Shown here: positions 48,184 to 60,059 of the stretch, piece by piece
How positions within the stretch are numbered: position 1 is the stretch's first letter
Layout of the letters: every line of letters begins with the position of its first letter
Source: Anthopleura xanthogrammica
Lineage: Eukaryota > Cnidaria > Anthozoa > Actiniaria > Actiniidae
Direction of reading: 5' to 3'
DNA length: 64,000 nucleotides
Assembly: GCA_964019055.1 (NCBI GenBank)
Contig: OZ025224.1
Span: 6,075,994-6,139,993, forward strand
Position numbers and translations under genes: made by a program
The notes under the pieces: model-generated
What the model was told of the DNA's origin: nothing
Databases searched by the model: none
What the model saw: the letters and a program-made list of their open reading frames with translations, nothing else

Positions 48184-51100
48184 ATGAATCGACCGGTAAT
48201 TTCACCTGCCTTTTGCCATAGTTCTTCACCGGATCACACGTTAGAAGTGATGCAAAAACGAATCCAAATGGCTGAAGACGAGACGAAAAAACTTGTTGAC
48301 CAACTGTCTGACTATGGATTTACCAAAGAAAAACACGAGCAAAAGGACAGTATTACTGGCAGGATTGAGCCTATTTCTCCCTTCAAGCCTAATTTATCGG
48401 ATTCTCCCCAAATTGAGGCTTTGCAGAAGAATTATGAGCGAATGGTTTCGCGTGTTTGTCGTGCTGAAAGTACAATTCAGTCCCTGAAGTTAGCGATGTG
48501 TAGTCTACAGGCTGAACGAGAACTGACTTCATTAAACCAAGAAAAACATGTATCTATTCCGAAAGACACTTATGATAAAGAGATTAAGACACTTGAAAAA
48601 GAGTTGGTACGATGTAGGAAGGAGCTTCAAGAAATATCGATTGAAAGGGATAAACTCAAAGCAAATTTCTCTCGTGTCAACACGACTTTAGAAAAAACTT
48701 CAGTGTTTAATGCAGAGGCGAAAGTTAAACTGGAAGAATCAAAGAGTATTAAGCAGAAGCTGACTAAAAAAGTCAATGAGGTAAACGGTTTCTTATGAAA
48801 AGTTTTGTTGATCAATATTCAACAATTTCAACTTAATATTGTTATCATGACTGATCGAATACATTAATGTGAGTATAGCTACTGTAAGTGAGAGGGAAGT
48901 GGAGCCTATCAATTCGACCACTCCCTTCTCTTCCAGATAATGGAAGAACCACTTAAACATCTATTAGGGAAGCACAGGTGGTATATTGGTGAGATCTCAG
49001 CTCTTGCCTCTCACTAAGGCGACCAAGGTTTGATTCCCAGACTCGGAGTCTTAAGTGAGTTGAGTTGTTTGTTGGTTCTCTCCTGTGCTTTGAGGGTTTT
49101 TCTGGGTTCTCTTAGTCTCCTTTGCAGCCGTTCTTAATGTCGGTCTCAAAATCCCTCGCCACTAACGGCTGTTTAGTCTGGTGCTCAACTAACTGAGCCA
49201 ACCAGGCGGCGGTATTGCTTGAAATTTTAATGTTTGTTTCTGGCATTTCACCAAGCATGCATGCACAGTAAGAATGACATCTAGGGCTCTGGGTTCAGTG
49301 AGCCTTATGTTAATCTATACAAGGCTCAAAATAATGGCCAGTCAATGAACAATGTCCAGTCAAAATTGGCACTACCAGTCCAACCAAACTCCTCTTGGGC
49401 TGGTTCTCTTGACCAATTTGCGTGATTGACTGGTCACATGTTGATTAGCCGGACATTATTATTAGCAGTACTATAGACCTTTTTAGCTTGGGCTTATACT
49501 TTCCCATTTCAAACCACTTACAAGTCAGTGTTCCCTTAAGAATAAGATTTCTTTGTTTGAATTATACATGTATCCACATTCATAATGTTTCTTCTCATGC
49601 ACAACCATTAAACAAAGAAGTGATTCTCTAGGGAATGACACTTGGTATGAAATGGGAAACCATTATGCCAAGCAAAAAAGGTTTATTTTTAGTCTTTGTT
49701 TCATCATCCTTAAATAGATTTTTAAAGTTAGACATTTATCGTTCTTTCAGCTAAAGGAAGAGCTCTCTCACGAACGAGAACTCAGAATTAGCCTAGAAAA
49801 CTCCCATAATTCATTGTTGGGTAGAGTAAATGATATGGAAAACCTTGTCGAAACAGAAAGAAATGAAGTGCAGAAGCTTGGTATGGAGTGTGATGGATTG
49901 AAGAAAGAGTCTATCATGGCAAAACAGGAATATAACAAGGAGCACAGACTGCGAGTACAGCTGGAAACACTGGTCACACAGCTACAAGAAGACTCAAGTA
50001 AGGTCATACAAGCTAACCACTCATAAAAAAAAAAAGATAGAGAGAAGCATGAATTATGCAAGAATTGATTCTGAATCAATAATTATCACTCTGTCCCATT
50101 TTGTGCAGCATGCTTTTGTCACTTTTGTCACTTTTTTATTTGATTCAATAATTATCACTCTGTCCCAATTTGTGCAGCATGCTTTTATCACTTTTGACTT
50201 CCCACCCTGCCCCTCTTTCCCTAATAGCAATTAGATACATACAAGTTATACGATGGTTTCGAGTGGCATACTGTGGAATATCCCACAAGTCACTTGTAGT
50301 TTCTAGTATACTGTACACACAAGCCTTTAGGCAAGTTTGTATACAATGAAAATACAAGTGACGAGTGGGATATCCACGGTATGCCACAAGAAACCATTGT
50401 ATAACCATTTTATCCCACACCATAGAAAATATCAATGCGTAGATTCAATGCTCAGTGCAGGATGGGAAGGAAGAGTGAAATACCGACGAATATACAATGG
50501 CTTTCCTGCTTCCTCATTGGCTGTATTTTCTATGGTGTGGGATAAATACTGTTATGTATTTGGTATTACTACTGTACATGCCCATGACTGGTAGAATCTT
50601 AATCTAATTGATCATTGGAAAAGGTTACTAGTTTACTGGTTCACTTTGTTTTACTTTTGTTTTACAGCCAATGCTGATGCTAATTTAGTAACATTAACAG
50701 CTTATAAAAAGGTACTGTAAGTTATGATAAATTACTGATAATAACCTCTTTAAACTGACCAAGTTGTATTATTGCTACATTTTTAGTCAGTAGTCATAAA
50801 GTTTACACATTCTCTTTAGTCCATTTTGGCATTTTTGTGCAAAGATCATTTTGTGGTTACCACAATCTTTGCACCAAAATGGCATTATTGAATACGTTTT
50901 TTTACAAATATTTCGATACATATAGAATATGGAAGCTGAAATATCCATTTACAAGAGAGACAACAAAGAATTGAGGCAACAGTTTGAAAGTGTGAGATCC
51001 AACTATGAAAATCTCAAGGTTTGTGACCTCGATCTTCCTCCCTCTTAAACATGTTCTGCAAGTATGTAGACTGGTTGTGTGTGTGAGTGAAAGCATTCTG

Positions 51101-54100
51101 AATTTGTTTTAAATGAAAAAATGCCTGCCTCCCTTCCTCCCTCCATCCATCCATCCATCCATCCATCCATCCATCCATCCATCCATCCATCCATCCATCC
51201 ATCCATCCATCCATCCATCCATCCATCCATCCATCCATCCATCCATCCATCCATCCATCCATCCATCCATCCATCCATCCATCCATCCATCCATCCATCC
51301 ATCCATCCATCCATCCATCCATCCATCCATCCATCCATCCATCCATCCATCCATCCATCCATCCATCCATCCATCCATCCATCCATCCATCCATCCATCC
51401 ATCCATCCATCCATCCATCCATCCATCCATCCATCCATCCATCCATCCATCCATCCATCCATCCATCCATCCATCCATCCATCCATCCATCCATCCATCC
51501 ATCCATCCATCCATCCATCCATCCATCCATCCATCCATCCATCCATCCATCCATCCATCCATCCATCCATCCATCCATCCATCCATCCATCCATCCATCC
51601 ATCCATCCATCCATCCATCCATCCATCCATCCCATCCCATCCACCCACCCACCCACCCACAAGGAGCATCCATGTTTAGTAATCAATCTCATAATTCATA
51701 CTCTCTTCATATTACTACAATTCAGGCAGCTCATGAGAAAGTTGTTGTTGAACATAAAAAGGCCAGCGAAGAGCTTCATGCTGTGTCAGTAGACAACAAA
51801 GTACTGATAAGTCAACAGAAAGACATGATAGGGAAAGAGAGACAAGCTATGGTTATCAAACTAACAGAGAAGGACAGATCCCTGGATGAGGCTAGAAAAC
51901 AACTAGTAAAGGAGGCTGAAGAAGGAAGACAAAGACTTCATTTTGGTGAACAAGAAAGGTAAATTAAAGCAGTTATCACTTTTTCTGAGGTTCTTTTTTT
52001 TTTCCAGACATCTGGTGTTTTTGCTTCGGCCAAATATATTTTCTTAAGGACTGCGTTCACATAATGTCCTTTGTGTTAAGTAGCTGTGCACGTGCATATG
52101 CGCGCAGTGTTCATTATTCCTGGGTATATATAGCTCAGAATGACGAGCTCTTATCATCCACGTATGGCTTCAATACTCTTGTACAACAGGCAGTTGATTT
52201 AGACAAATGTAAGAGTGTGAATTTAGAATATTTATATTAGCCATAAAGATTATATTAATAATGTGGCGTATCAGTATAATATAATAATCATGTGTGTAAT
52301 TAATTAAATAAAATTGGCATGTTGTACTCTATGCGATACAACAAGAACTACAAATCAAGTTTATGTTGTGCTGCGTTCATTCCAATGGCGGCTTTTAAAG
52401 GAATTCCCATGTGGAAATGGCTATCTACTAGTCACACGAATTTCCTTATCGCTCAGTTGGAATGAACTCGTCCTGTTGTGAGTTTTATTGGTGGAAGCCA
52501 AAATGCCAGACGTCTGGAATCGGTTAGGTCTCAGAAATATGAAAAGTGCTGTAAAACAGACAATCTTTTCTCTTCTTTCTGTGTTAGGATGAACCTAAAG
52601 CATGAAATCAACAAGTTAAATGAACAGTTACAAGATGAAAGAAACAAAACCCATTTGTCAAGGAAGGAGTCGGTATGCAATATTATTACTAATAGTAGAA
52701 CCTCTATTAAGAAGTCATCAATCTGTTTATAGCGGCCAGTACTGTGACGAACATCCCCCTTCCTAATAGTAATACCTTTAAATTAAGTGGTCACCAACCT
52801 CTAAAGGGTACAATGTATATAGTTGCCAGTACAGTGATGAACATCCCTTTTCCTAATGGTAATACCTTTGATAATGTTGGTTTGCATATAATGATGGAAT
52901 ATGAAATGTATATGTGATCATACCATACTCAATGGACTCAGAAAAAATTCTGAGCCCCAGATAGATGGGATACCTTTATTAAGTGATCACCAACAATCAC
53001 CAAGAGTATACACTTATATAGTGGCAAATGTCCCCCACCCCCAACTCCCATCCTAAAATTAAGCTTCCTGTTTTAAGTATGATTTCCCTTCCACTTTCAC
53101 TTCAACTTATAGAAGTATCACAATACAATATGATACAGGATAACAAAAAAGGGGGGGGGGGGGGGGAATTGAGACCAAATTATATTTGCAATCTCAGTAG
53201 TCTGATTTTTTGGATAACGCAGTCATTTTTTGTAAAGACTAGGTTTTCAAAGTTTTCATGACCTTCTTTCCAATTTTTGATTTTGCATCCCAGGAGCTCA
53301 AGATAGATCAATTAAAAGACAACATATGTGTAGTAACGAGAGAAAAAGAAGATGCACTGAAAGAAAAAACACAGATACTCGATGAGGTATTGACAACAAA
53401 TACTAATAAACAAACCTGGCATGGGGGAAGGAAAAGATAAATGAGTTAGAAGGAAGAGGGTGAGAAAGAGGAAGGAAGGAAAAGAGAAAAGAAGAGAGGG
53501 AGGAAGGGAGGGAAGTCAAGGAATATTTCGATTTCAACTGGTCAAAAGAACTAAACTTTCTGTTTTGAGCACAATGTTTCCCCCATGGCGTACCGGGTGT
53601 CATTCCCATTCCTTGCAGGCATATTTGTTTTTATCATATGAAATAGAGTGTGATAATGAGTGACATCAAAATGATTAAAATTATATACCCACTCCCACCA
53701 GTGGCCAGTGGAGATACGATTTTTATCAACACTGGTGGTGTCAAATTTCGACCAAAGTCAAATTCTCCATTATTTTTCACTAAAGATTTCATATAATAAA
53801 CAGAACATTACATGGCCGCTTGGAGATACGAATTTTATCTTCTCGTGATCAACACTTGAAGATAAAATTCGTATCTCCGCGTGCCCATGTAATACCCTCT
53901 ATGTATTAATTTTTACATCCAAAGAAATAATACTGAATAAAATGGATGGGTCTATGAATAGATTGTTCCTCATATTAATAGAAAAGCACAAGAGTATTCC
54001 ACCATCATCCATCCATCCATCCATCCATCCATCCATCCATCCATCCATCCATCCATCCATCCATCCATCCATCCATCCATCCATCCATCCATCCATCCAT

Positions 54101-57100
54101 CCATCCATCCATCCATCCATCCATCCATCCATCCATCCATCCATCCATCCATCCATCCATCCATCCATCCATCCATCCATCCATCCATCCATCCATCCAT
54201 CCATCCATCCATCCATCCATCCATCCATCCATCCATCCATCCATCCATCCATCCATCCATCCATCCATCCATCCATCCATCCATCCATCCATCCATCCAT
54301 CCATCCATCCATCCATTCATTCATTTATTTATTTTATAGATTGAACAAACTGTTAATGGTTTCACCCAAGAAAGAGATAGAATAGTAAAGCAGTTAAATG
54401 ATGCACACGTAAGTTACTGGTGCTATAGGAACACTGTACTGATGTTCTAGGACGAAGGTCACTTCATAGATTTCTATGGCTCGGCCTAATCCTCGCTCAA
54501 TAGACACTGCATGCTCGCAGTCAAATTATTGGTATACGTTCCTGATTCTTACACCTTACATTTACTATATACTTACAAATTACGTGTAGATTAAAAAATT
54601 AAAAAAGACAAAGGTATTCGACTGCTTATTCCTCTAAATTTATTCTCCCTTCCTCTAGGACCAGATTGAAAATATTCAACAAAAGAAAAACGCTCTTGAA
54701 CGAGAGAGCCAAAAGCAGCTCGACAAAATCCTTGAACTTCAAAGTCACCAGGTATTTATTCTCTCTTCAAACCAGTGATGTTGAAGTTTTTTTGCTAGTT
54801 CACTCATTTGGTTATTCATTCATCCCTCTGTCAGTGCATCCATCCCTCCCTTCCCCCTTCCATTAAAAAGTGAACAAAGCTTTCGGTACCTTTAGTTGGT
54901 AATTTAGGTGCTGAAAAAAATTGATAATTTTTATCTGCCACTTTTGACTGTGAAGAAAATATGTTGCTTGGCTACTGTTGGGGCCATATAGATAAGTATA
55001 ATTATAACCAAGTTTCAAGTCATTTCCAATTTTCTTCGATTTTCATCCAAGTGCCCCATTAAGCATTTTTAAGGTGTTTTAGTGTAATCACAGGCAGCCC
55101 AAGCAAACGTTCTATGCATGTTTTATAGGGTAATGTTTAGGCTAGGATACAAATTACAAAAAAAAATCTTTCACTCAACATTTTTCTTTAAAACTTGCTT
55201 CAATCACTGTTTGTACCTCATTCGGTATTATGGCGAAGTTTCAGCGCGATTTGAGGCCATTAAGTGTGTTTTTTTATCCTACCCCATCCCCCCTCTATAA
55301 AAAAACATCTTATAGTTCCAAAGTTTGCTTGGGCTGCCTGTGGTGTAATGTTGCACAGAGACGACTCTTCAGAAGGCTACTGTAGTCTGCTTTGAAAGGA
55401 CTTAACTTGATCGAAGACAAATAAAGAGCAGATAAAGTTAAAGTTACTTCTGACTTTTAGCCAAACTGGTAGAGTAGAATTGAGCGGCCAAAACGATGAT
55501 TCCCGATGAAACCATTAGCATTTGTCATGGTTCACAAATCTTTTTCAAACAATACTACAACTCTACTTTCAATATTTAGGTTTTCTTCTAATCGAAGAAG
55601 TTCTTCCTCCAATACTTTCTTCCCATCTAAACACGAGCATTTTGGATGAAACACGCTCAAGCTGAAGTCCTTTCCAATCGCTTCTGCAGCGCTTGATAAT
55701 TGTTGTTTTACATGTAACTTGAACAGCTTTAGGTCGTCTGTGTATATGGTACAACACCATTTTACTGTACTCGCTCGTCGAGAAATACGCCCATGACTGA
55801 AGGACTTCAGCTCTCTAGAATTAAATCCATCAAACTTAGAATCTGCAAACATTTGATCATCGTCTAGGAATATCAAATCAATGTTCGATTGTTTCACTTC
55901 GTAAGGAAGCCAGTTTATTATGATAATATTTCGAATAAGAAGCTGTCGAGAGATGTTTGGGTTTAAAATGGCTCGTACTGCCTCTTCCTTAGAATAACGG
56001 AATAAAGAAAGGTCTGTTAAGCCTCCTATAGAGGTTCCTTCATTCCCCTGAGTAAAGCGGTAGGCCTCGGTGATTTTCACTTCATGTAAATCATATTCAG
56101 CAATAGATTTGTCACGCATTCGTTTTGAGATGGCAATCCTTGCCAGAGATGCAGCTGTGTAATATTTTGTAACGAGTTTAGGATGGATTTGGCGCATGAA
56201 ATCATCTACGGCCGATACCATTCGATAACCGTACCCTTGACCACGATAATCGGGGTGAACACGAAGGCTTTGGTATAAGCAGTTTATTTTACCAGGCAGA
56301 ATATTCACTACTTGTAGAGCATTCGCTTTGCCGTCAACTTCACCCACAAGAACATGCTTTTCAGGAGCTTTAATCCAACAGTGAAACATTCTCTGAAGAT
56401 AGTCTTCGCCTTTGTAAATATCTCGTGACATTTCGACAACTTGTTCAAAGTCGTCTTCCTTGGCAGGACGGAGGATCATTTTGTTGTTCATCGTTTGAAC
56501 CAAGGACAAATGGATATTGTCTGCATAAATCATAGCCATCACGTGATGTACTTGGTTTCACGGTCACTTGATTTCTATATTCGGTTCTCCAAATTTTAGC
56601 AAGACTACTTTACAAGGTATTAGAATATTGTAAGTGAAGTGCTGCGAGTCTGTATGGAATGACTTCTATATGATATCTAGTGGTAACTACATATGATTTA
56701 TCCGTGTTTTACTAGTGCAAATCGAAAAACCGTGGGCACCCAGAAATATTTCAGAAATCGTGCCTCGCTCGTTGAACAATCTGAAACAACTCTCCAACTG
56801 CAAGAAATTCGACTGATTTGTAAAGTCAGATAAACTTCTTGTAGTAAGATAGTCGTTTCATGTTGTTTTCAACAAACGATAAACGATTTCTGAAATATTT
56901 ATGGGTGCCCACAGTTTTTCGATTCGCACTGTAATATAAGTCTCTTCATGTCAAGGGCTTTGCGAAAGTCTGCTGAGAGTGCTAAAATTCATATACCCAT
57001 AATTCTTATCAGTAGCACCTTATACTTTTCAGCTTTCTGTTTTATTAACTATTTCCCTCGTCATAACTTCTATAAGTAGTACTAGTAACGAGTGTGCTGG

Positions 57101-59369
57101 AAGAAACATGGCCCCACAAGCTTCTACATGTAGCTTAACAGCCTACCGTGTATAAATTAAAAAAAAAAATTATAATATTTTTCTTTTTTTTATTTCTTTT
57201 TTTTATTTCTTTTTTTTATTATTATTATTTATTTCAACTAATTACATAACTGACAGACATATACATAAATCACAAGCAGAGAAAGAAATATCACAAAGAT
57301 CTTAAAAATTTACAAATATACGCTCATCAAACATTAGCTACATTTAAAAAAATCTAACCTTTTCTGATGAAAAGAACACAAGACGTGGTCAGCCACTACA
57401 GACACTGGAACGATCAATCTACAAACGCTACCCTCTTAAGGACAAATCAGAGATAAGAAAAGCCTGTTTTAACAAAACTCTCTTTAATATTGAATAAGTC
57501 TAGTATACTCAAGTAGAGTAACTCCTAAATGTTATTCATAGAATGATGAGGAATAAATTGATTGATTGATTGAAATGCGATTAGCTAATTTTTTTTTCAC
57601 TATTTCATATTCTATATTCTGTCCGTGGCTAATTCATATTTAACAGTAAAAGTCTATTTTTTTCATACTTTTTCATATGCAGTGCTAGATTTGATCTTTT
57701 TTCGGCTGTTTTGTATTCAAGTTTCTCATACAGTCTTATTATAATGGCTTTAAAATCCCCAAGTACTGAGATGCTCTGCTTCCATCTAGACGTGTACATC
57801 TAGATAGAAGTTCGTTTGTACACGTATAATACTTTTCTTTATTTTTATGATTTGCAGCAAAGTCAGCAACAAATTGAAGATGCCATGAAAGAAATGATTG
57901 AAGCCAAAAATAAACTAGCATATGAAAAAGGCACCTTACAGGTAACAGGAAAGATTTGTATCTGGGCTGCAGAGGGGCTATGATAATTCTAGCTGGGTAA
58001 GCGTTGCATGGAAGTCGAGGTTGGCCTTGATAAATAAAAGAATCAAGTTCAGTCTCGACTTGAAACCATTGTTTCGTGATCATCCAAGCAAATTCTGGAA
58101 AAAAGGTCTTTTAGAAGCAAAAAAAACTTTTTTTGAATTTAGAGGTCGATTTTTATGAACTGAACATTTATTAACCGGAGCACAAAAAGAAATCCCACTT
58201 GCGGCACAGAAAAGAAATAACTTGCAGTAAAGGCTGGCACCCTTAATCCAGTTCCACCCATCCTTTGCAGTATATTATGAGTATCACTTGTTCTATCCTA
58301 GAATAATTGCACAGTGGAACAATCTCCTAAAGAAAATTTTGTCATTCACCATGGTGTTCATGGCGAAAATATGTCACTCCTTCTATCTTAGAATAATTGC
58401 ACAGTGGAACAATCTCCCACAGAAAATGTTGTCATTCACCATGGTGATCATGGTGAAAATGTGTCACTCACAATGAATCAATACTGCAGCGTTTTATCCA
58501 TACTGAGTTCTTTTCTTGACATTCATTTCTAGTCTAAAGTGGGCCATCTACAAAGAGACATCACTTCGATGAATGATTTAAAGGTACTATCTATTTTAGA
58601 CAACATCATTATATTGATTTTTCAGCTGATAATTAGTTTTAATTGTTTAAAAATTTTTTTTCTACATAAGAAATGCAATATATTTTAGCGTGCTCTATTC
58701 AACACAATTCTCTACCAATCAGAGCGCGAGTAGCGAGGTAACTATATAATAAAGCGCCGTCCACACTATTGCGTTTTCGAAACGTACCGTTTTATTTTCA
58801 TCGAAAACGCATCGAAAGCTTCGAGTCCACATTAATGTTTTCTTAGCGTCCACACTAAAACGATCAAAAACGCAGATACGATCGGGAATGCTGCAATGTA
58901 ATCATCTGCGCATGCGAAGAACAGACGTGCCAGTGTGAATGACGTCAGTGTTTTCAAAAGCCTCCTTTTCGCTGTCCACACTATTACAATAGGCCTCCGT
59001 CTTCAAAAATGTGTGCACTCTGGAGAGCGTTTTCAAATGTATGCATTTTCGATCGTTAATTTTTTTCGTGTGGACGCAAGGCCAAAACGCATCGAAAAGT
59101 ATGCGAATTCGTATGAAAACACCTTAGTTGGGACGAGGCCTAAATTTACTTAAAGTTGGTTTACACTTGAGTGGGAAATGAAATTGAAATTAAAAACGCA
59201 AAGGGCGCCAAACAGCTCTTGCGATATTTTTGTAATTAGAATTTATTTATTTATTTTTAGAATAATAAAAAATCAAACTTCAGTTCTATCAAACTTTATT
59301 GTTTTCAAACAGATGGAAATCGATCAACTGAAAAGAGAAAACAATGGAATTCAAAATTCCTATAACAAG
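48184..59369 (+). CDS. CCDC150: Coiled-coil protein CCDC150-like, exons 1-12 (3' end not found)
   Basis: Exons 48184-48780, 49751-49997, 50668-50711, 50926-51018, 51726-51958, 52588-52672, 53294-53386, 54340-54408, 54659-54751, 57858-57941, 58533-58583 and 59313-59369 join in phase to 582 codons with no stop. The N-terminus (MNRPVISP, then [20 protein letters not shown]) and a later [20 protein letters not shown] block match my recollection of vertebrate CCDC150. Nearly all the rest is heptad coiled coil. Function is poorly known; a centrosome/cilium or germ-line role is suspected. The full protein should be about 1100 residues, so further exons probably lie beyond 64 kb. Intron 9 hosts a reverse-strand acetyltransferase gene, and the last visible intron an X-box minisatellite. 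Upstream ORF at 48084-48152. Confidence 0.8.
48965..49215. mobile_element. tRNA-derived SINE-like element in CCDC150 intron 1
   Basis: Plus strand: A box-like TGGTATATTGG (48979-48989) and B box-like GGTTTGATTCC (49027-49037) at pol III spacing. Reading inward from the right on the minus strand, GGTTGGCTCAGTTAGTTGAG is a second tRNA-like A-box head. Two tRNA-like heads facing each other suggest a composite or fold-back SINE. Confidence 0.6.
50049..50200. repeat. Short direct duplication in CCDC150 intron 2
   Basis: CAATAATTATCACTCTGTCC and TTTGTGCAGCATGCTTTTGT occur twice, about 66 bp apart. Confidence 0.85.
50246..50556. mobile_element. Two adjacent fold-back elements in CCDC150 intron 2
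   Basis: First (about 50246-50402): ATACGATGGTTTCGAGTGGC paired with a GCCACAAGAAACCATTGTAT end. Second (about 50404-50552): TTTTATCCCACACCATAGAA paired with TTCTATGGTGTGGGATAAA. No coding capacity. Confidence 0.75.
51141..51660. repeat. (CCAT)n microsatellite, about 500 bp
   Basis: Roughly 120 perfect tetramers, then a CCCAC tail, in CCDC150 intron 4, ending about 65 bp before exon 5. The long frames on both strands are repeat products. Confidence 0.98.
53785..53910. mobile_element. Solo Crypton-type hairpin (non-autonomous)
   Basis: About 117 bp (53790-53906) starting CATATAATAAACAGAACATT and ending ACCCTCTATGTATT. It matches only the 3' hairpin of the Crypton units (CATGGTCGCTTGGAGATACG here CATGGCCGCTTGGAGATACG) and has no recombinase. 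The inner loop is shorter than in the full elements. Confidence 0.75.
54004..54316. repeat. (CCAT)n microsatellite abutting exon 8 acceptor
   Basis: About 78 tetramers, ending 23 bp upstream of CCDC150 exon 8 (54340) through CATTCATTTATTTATTTTATAG, so array length sets the context of this 3' splice site. Confidence 0.97.
55532..56539 (-). CDS. HisAT/NAT16-like GNAT N-acetyltransferase
   Basis: 335 residues, single exon, on the opposite strand inside CCDC150 intron 9. The GNAT fold is recognised by [20 protein letters not shown] at the start of the domain, [10 protein letters not shown], and the acetyl-CoA loop [14 protein letters not shown]. The C-terminal extension ([11 protein letters not shown] onward) fits the NAT16/histidine N-acetyltransferase group of acetyl-CoA-dependent cytosolic enzymes; substrate here is not established. 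The first ATG is 56539; MNNKMILRP about 18 codons later is an alternative start closer to the domain. Lack of introns suggests retroposition or an intronless lineage-specific family. The unit 1 copy (32790-33791) has a premature stop. Confidence 0.82.
   Translation of the reverse strand: MAMIYADNIHLSLVQTMNNKMILRPAKEDDFEQVVEMSRDIYKGEDYLQRMFHCWIKAPEKHVLVGEVDGKANALQVVNILPGKINCLYQSLRVHPDYRGQGYGYRMVSAVDDFMRQIHPKLVTKYYTAASLARIAISKRMRDKSIAEYDLHEVKITEAYRFTQGNEGTSIGGLTDLSLFRYSKEEAVRAILNPNISRQLLIRNIIIINWLPYEVKQSNIDLIFLDDDQMFADSKFDGFNSRELKSFSHGRISRRASTVKWCCTIYTDDLKLFKLHVKQQLSSAAEAIGKDFSLSVFHPKCSCLDGKKVLEEELLRLEENLNIESRVVVLFEKDL
56713..56934. mobile_element. MITE (uninterrupted copy), unit 2
   Basis: AATCGAAAAACCGTGGGCAC at the left and GTGCCCACAGTTTTTCGATT at the right, about 220 bp. 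Equivalent to the interrupted element at 33964-34597. Confidence 0.85.
57180..57240. other. Empty target site for the tandem Crypton
   Basis: TTATTATTATTATTTATTTC continuing to AACTAATTAC: both flanks of the Crypton array in unit 1 are joined here without the element. A T-rich low-complexity run precedes it. Confidence 0.85.
57301..57592. mobile_element. Unit-2-specific insertion, probable retroelement 3' end
   Basis: Absent from unit 1 (38925 reads CAAAGATCTATTTTTCACTA). It ends in a short (ATTG)n tail after GAGGAATAAATTGATTGATT, typical of truncated LINE/SINE insertions. A deletion in unit 1 is the alternative. Confidence 0.5.
58290..58470. repeat. 90-bp minisatellite, about 2 copies (unit 2)
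   Basis: Same monomer as 39790-40260. Copy number differs between the duplicates. Confidence 0.9.
58735..59140. mobile_element. MITE-like element (GTCCACACTATTGCGTTTTCG), unit 2
   Basis: Duplicate of 40500-40915, with scattered substitutions (for example GAAACGTACCG for GAAACGCGCCG). Confidence 0.6.
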
Positions 59370-60059
59370 GTTAGTTACATATTAAGTATTACATGCAATT
59401 GTATTGAATCAAAGGTGTAAGAGGTGTATTCGCTAGAAACTGAGAAAAAAGACCCCTAACCTCATGACGTTTCATACCTAAACTACCACACTCCTTTTGA
59501 AAATCTTTTTTCATATTCAAATGTTAAAACTCCTTTGAGAATACCAACTAAATAGTGAAAATTAACGTAACAAAAAATCTACCGAAAGGGACGAAGACAG
59601 GGATGGAAAATGAATCAGCAGTTTGGGGGAAATAACGGGCTCACTTGCTTGTTATAAAATTATATATCTATGTTTCCCACAAAAATCCAATTATCAGTGT
59701 AGATACTTGTTTCCATAGCCCAAAATGTCCTTATCGAGAGAGGACTGGAATCTAACCCTAAACCTAACCAACCTTAGAATCGATTCCAGTTCTTTCTCGA
59801 TGAAGGGCAGTTTGGGCTATGGAAAAAAGTGTTCACCCAAAATCAGCACCAAAAATGCTGAGGATAAGCTCATTTCTTAAAGGTCAAGGAATTTTTTTTT
59901 TCTAATCCGTTAACCAGCGGTTAAGGTTTGTTTCTATAGTATGTAAAACTTTCCTCATGTTTGTGCTAACATGCTTTTCCCTGAAAACCTCGACCAATTG
60001 TTATGTTAGATTCGAAATATTCCAGCGATAGGCGCTAGGCGGTCATGTTTTTTTGTGTG

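Noticed and set aside
51014..51692. Frames of about 220 residues (poly Ile-His-Pro-Ser and Met-Asp-Gly-Trp)
   Set aside because: Pure translation of the (CCAT)n microsatellite on both strands.
59740..59830. Telomere-like AACCCTAAACCTAACC motif (also near 41550)
   Set aside because: Only two or three imperfect units inside a fold-back element duplicated with the locus; not an interstitial telomere tract.
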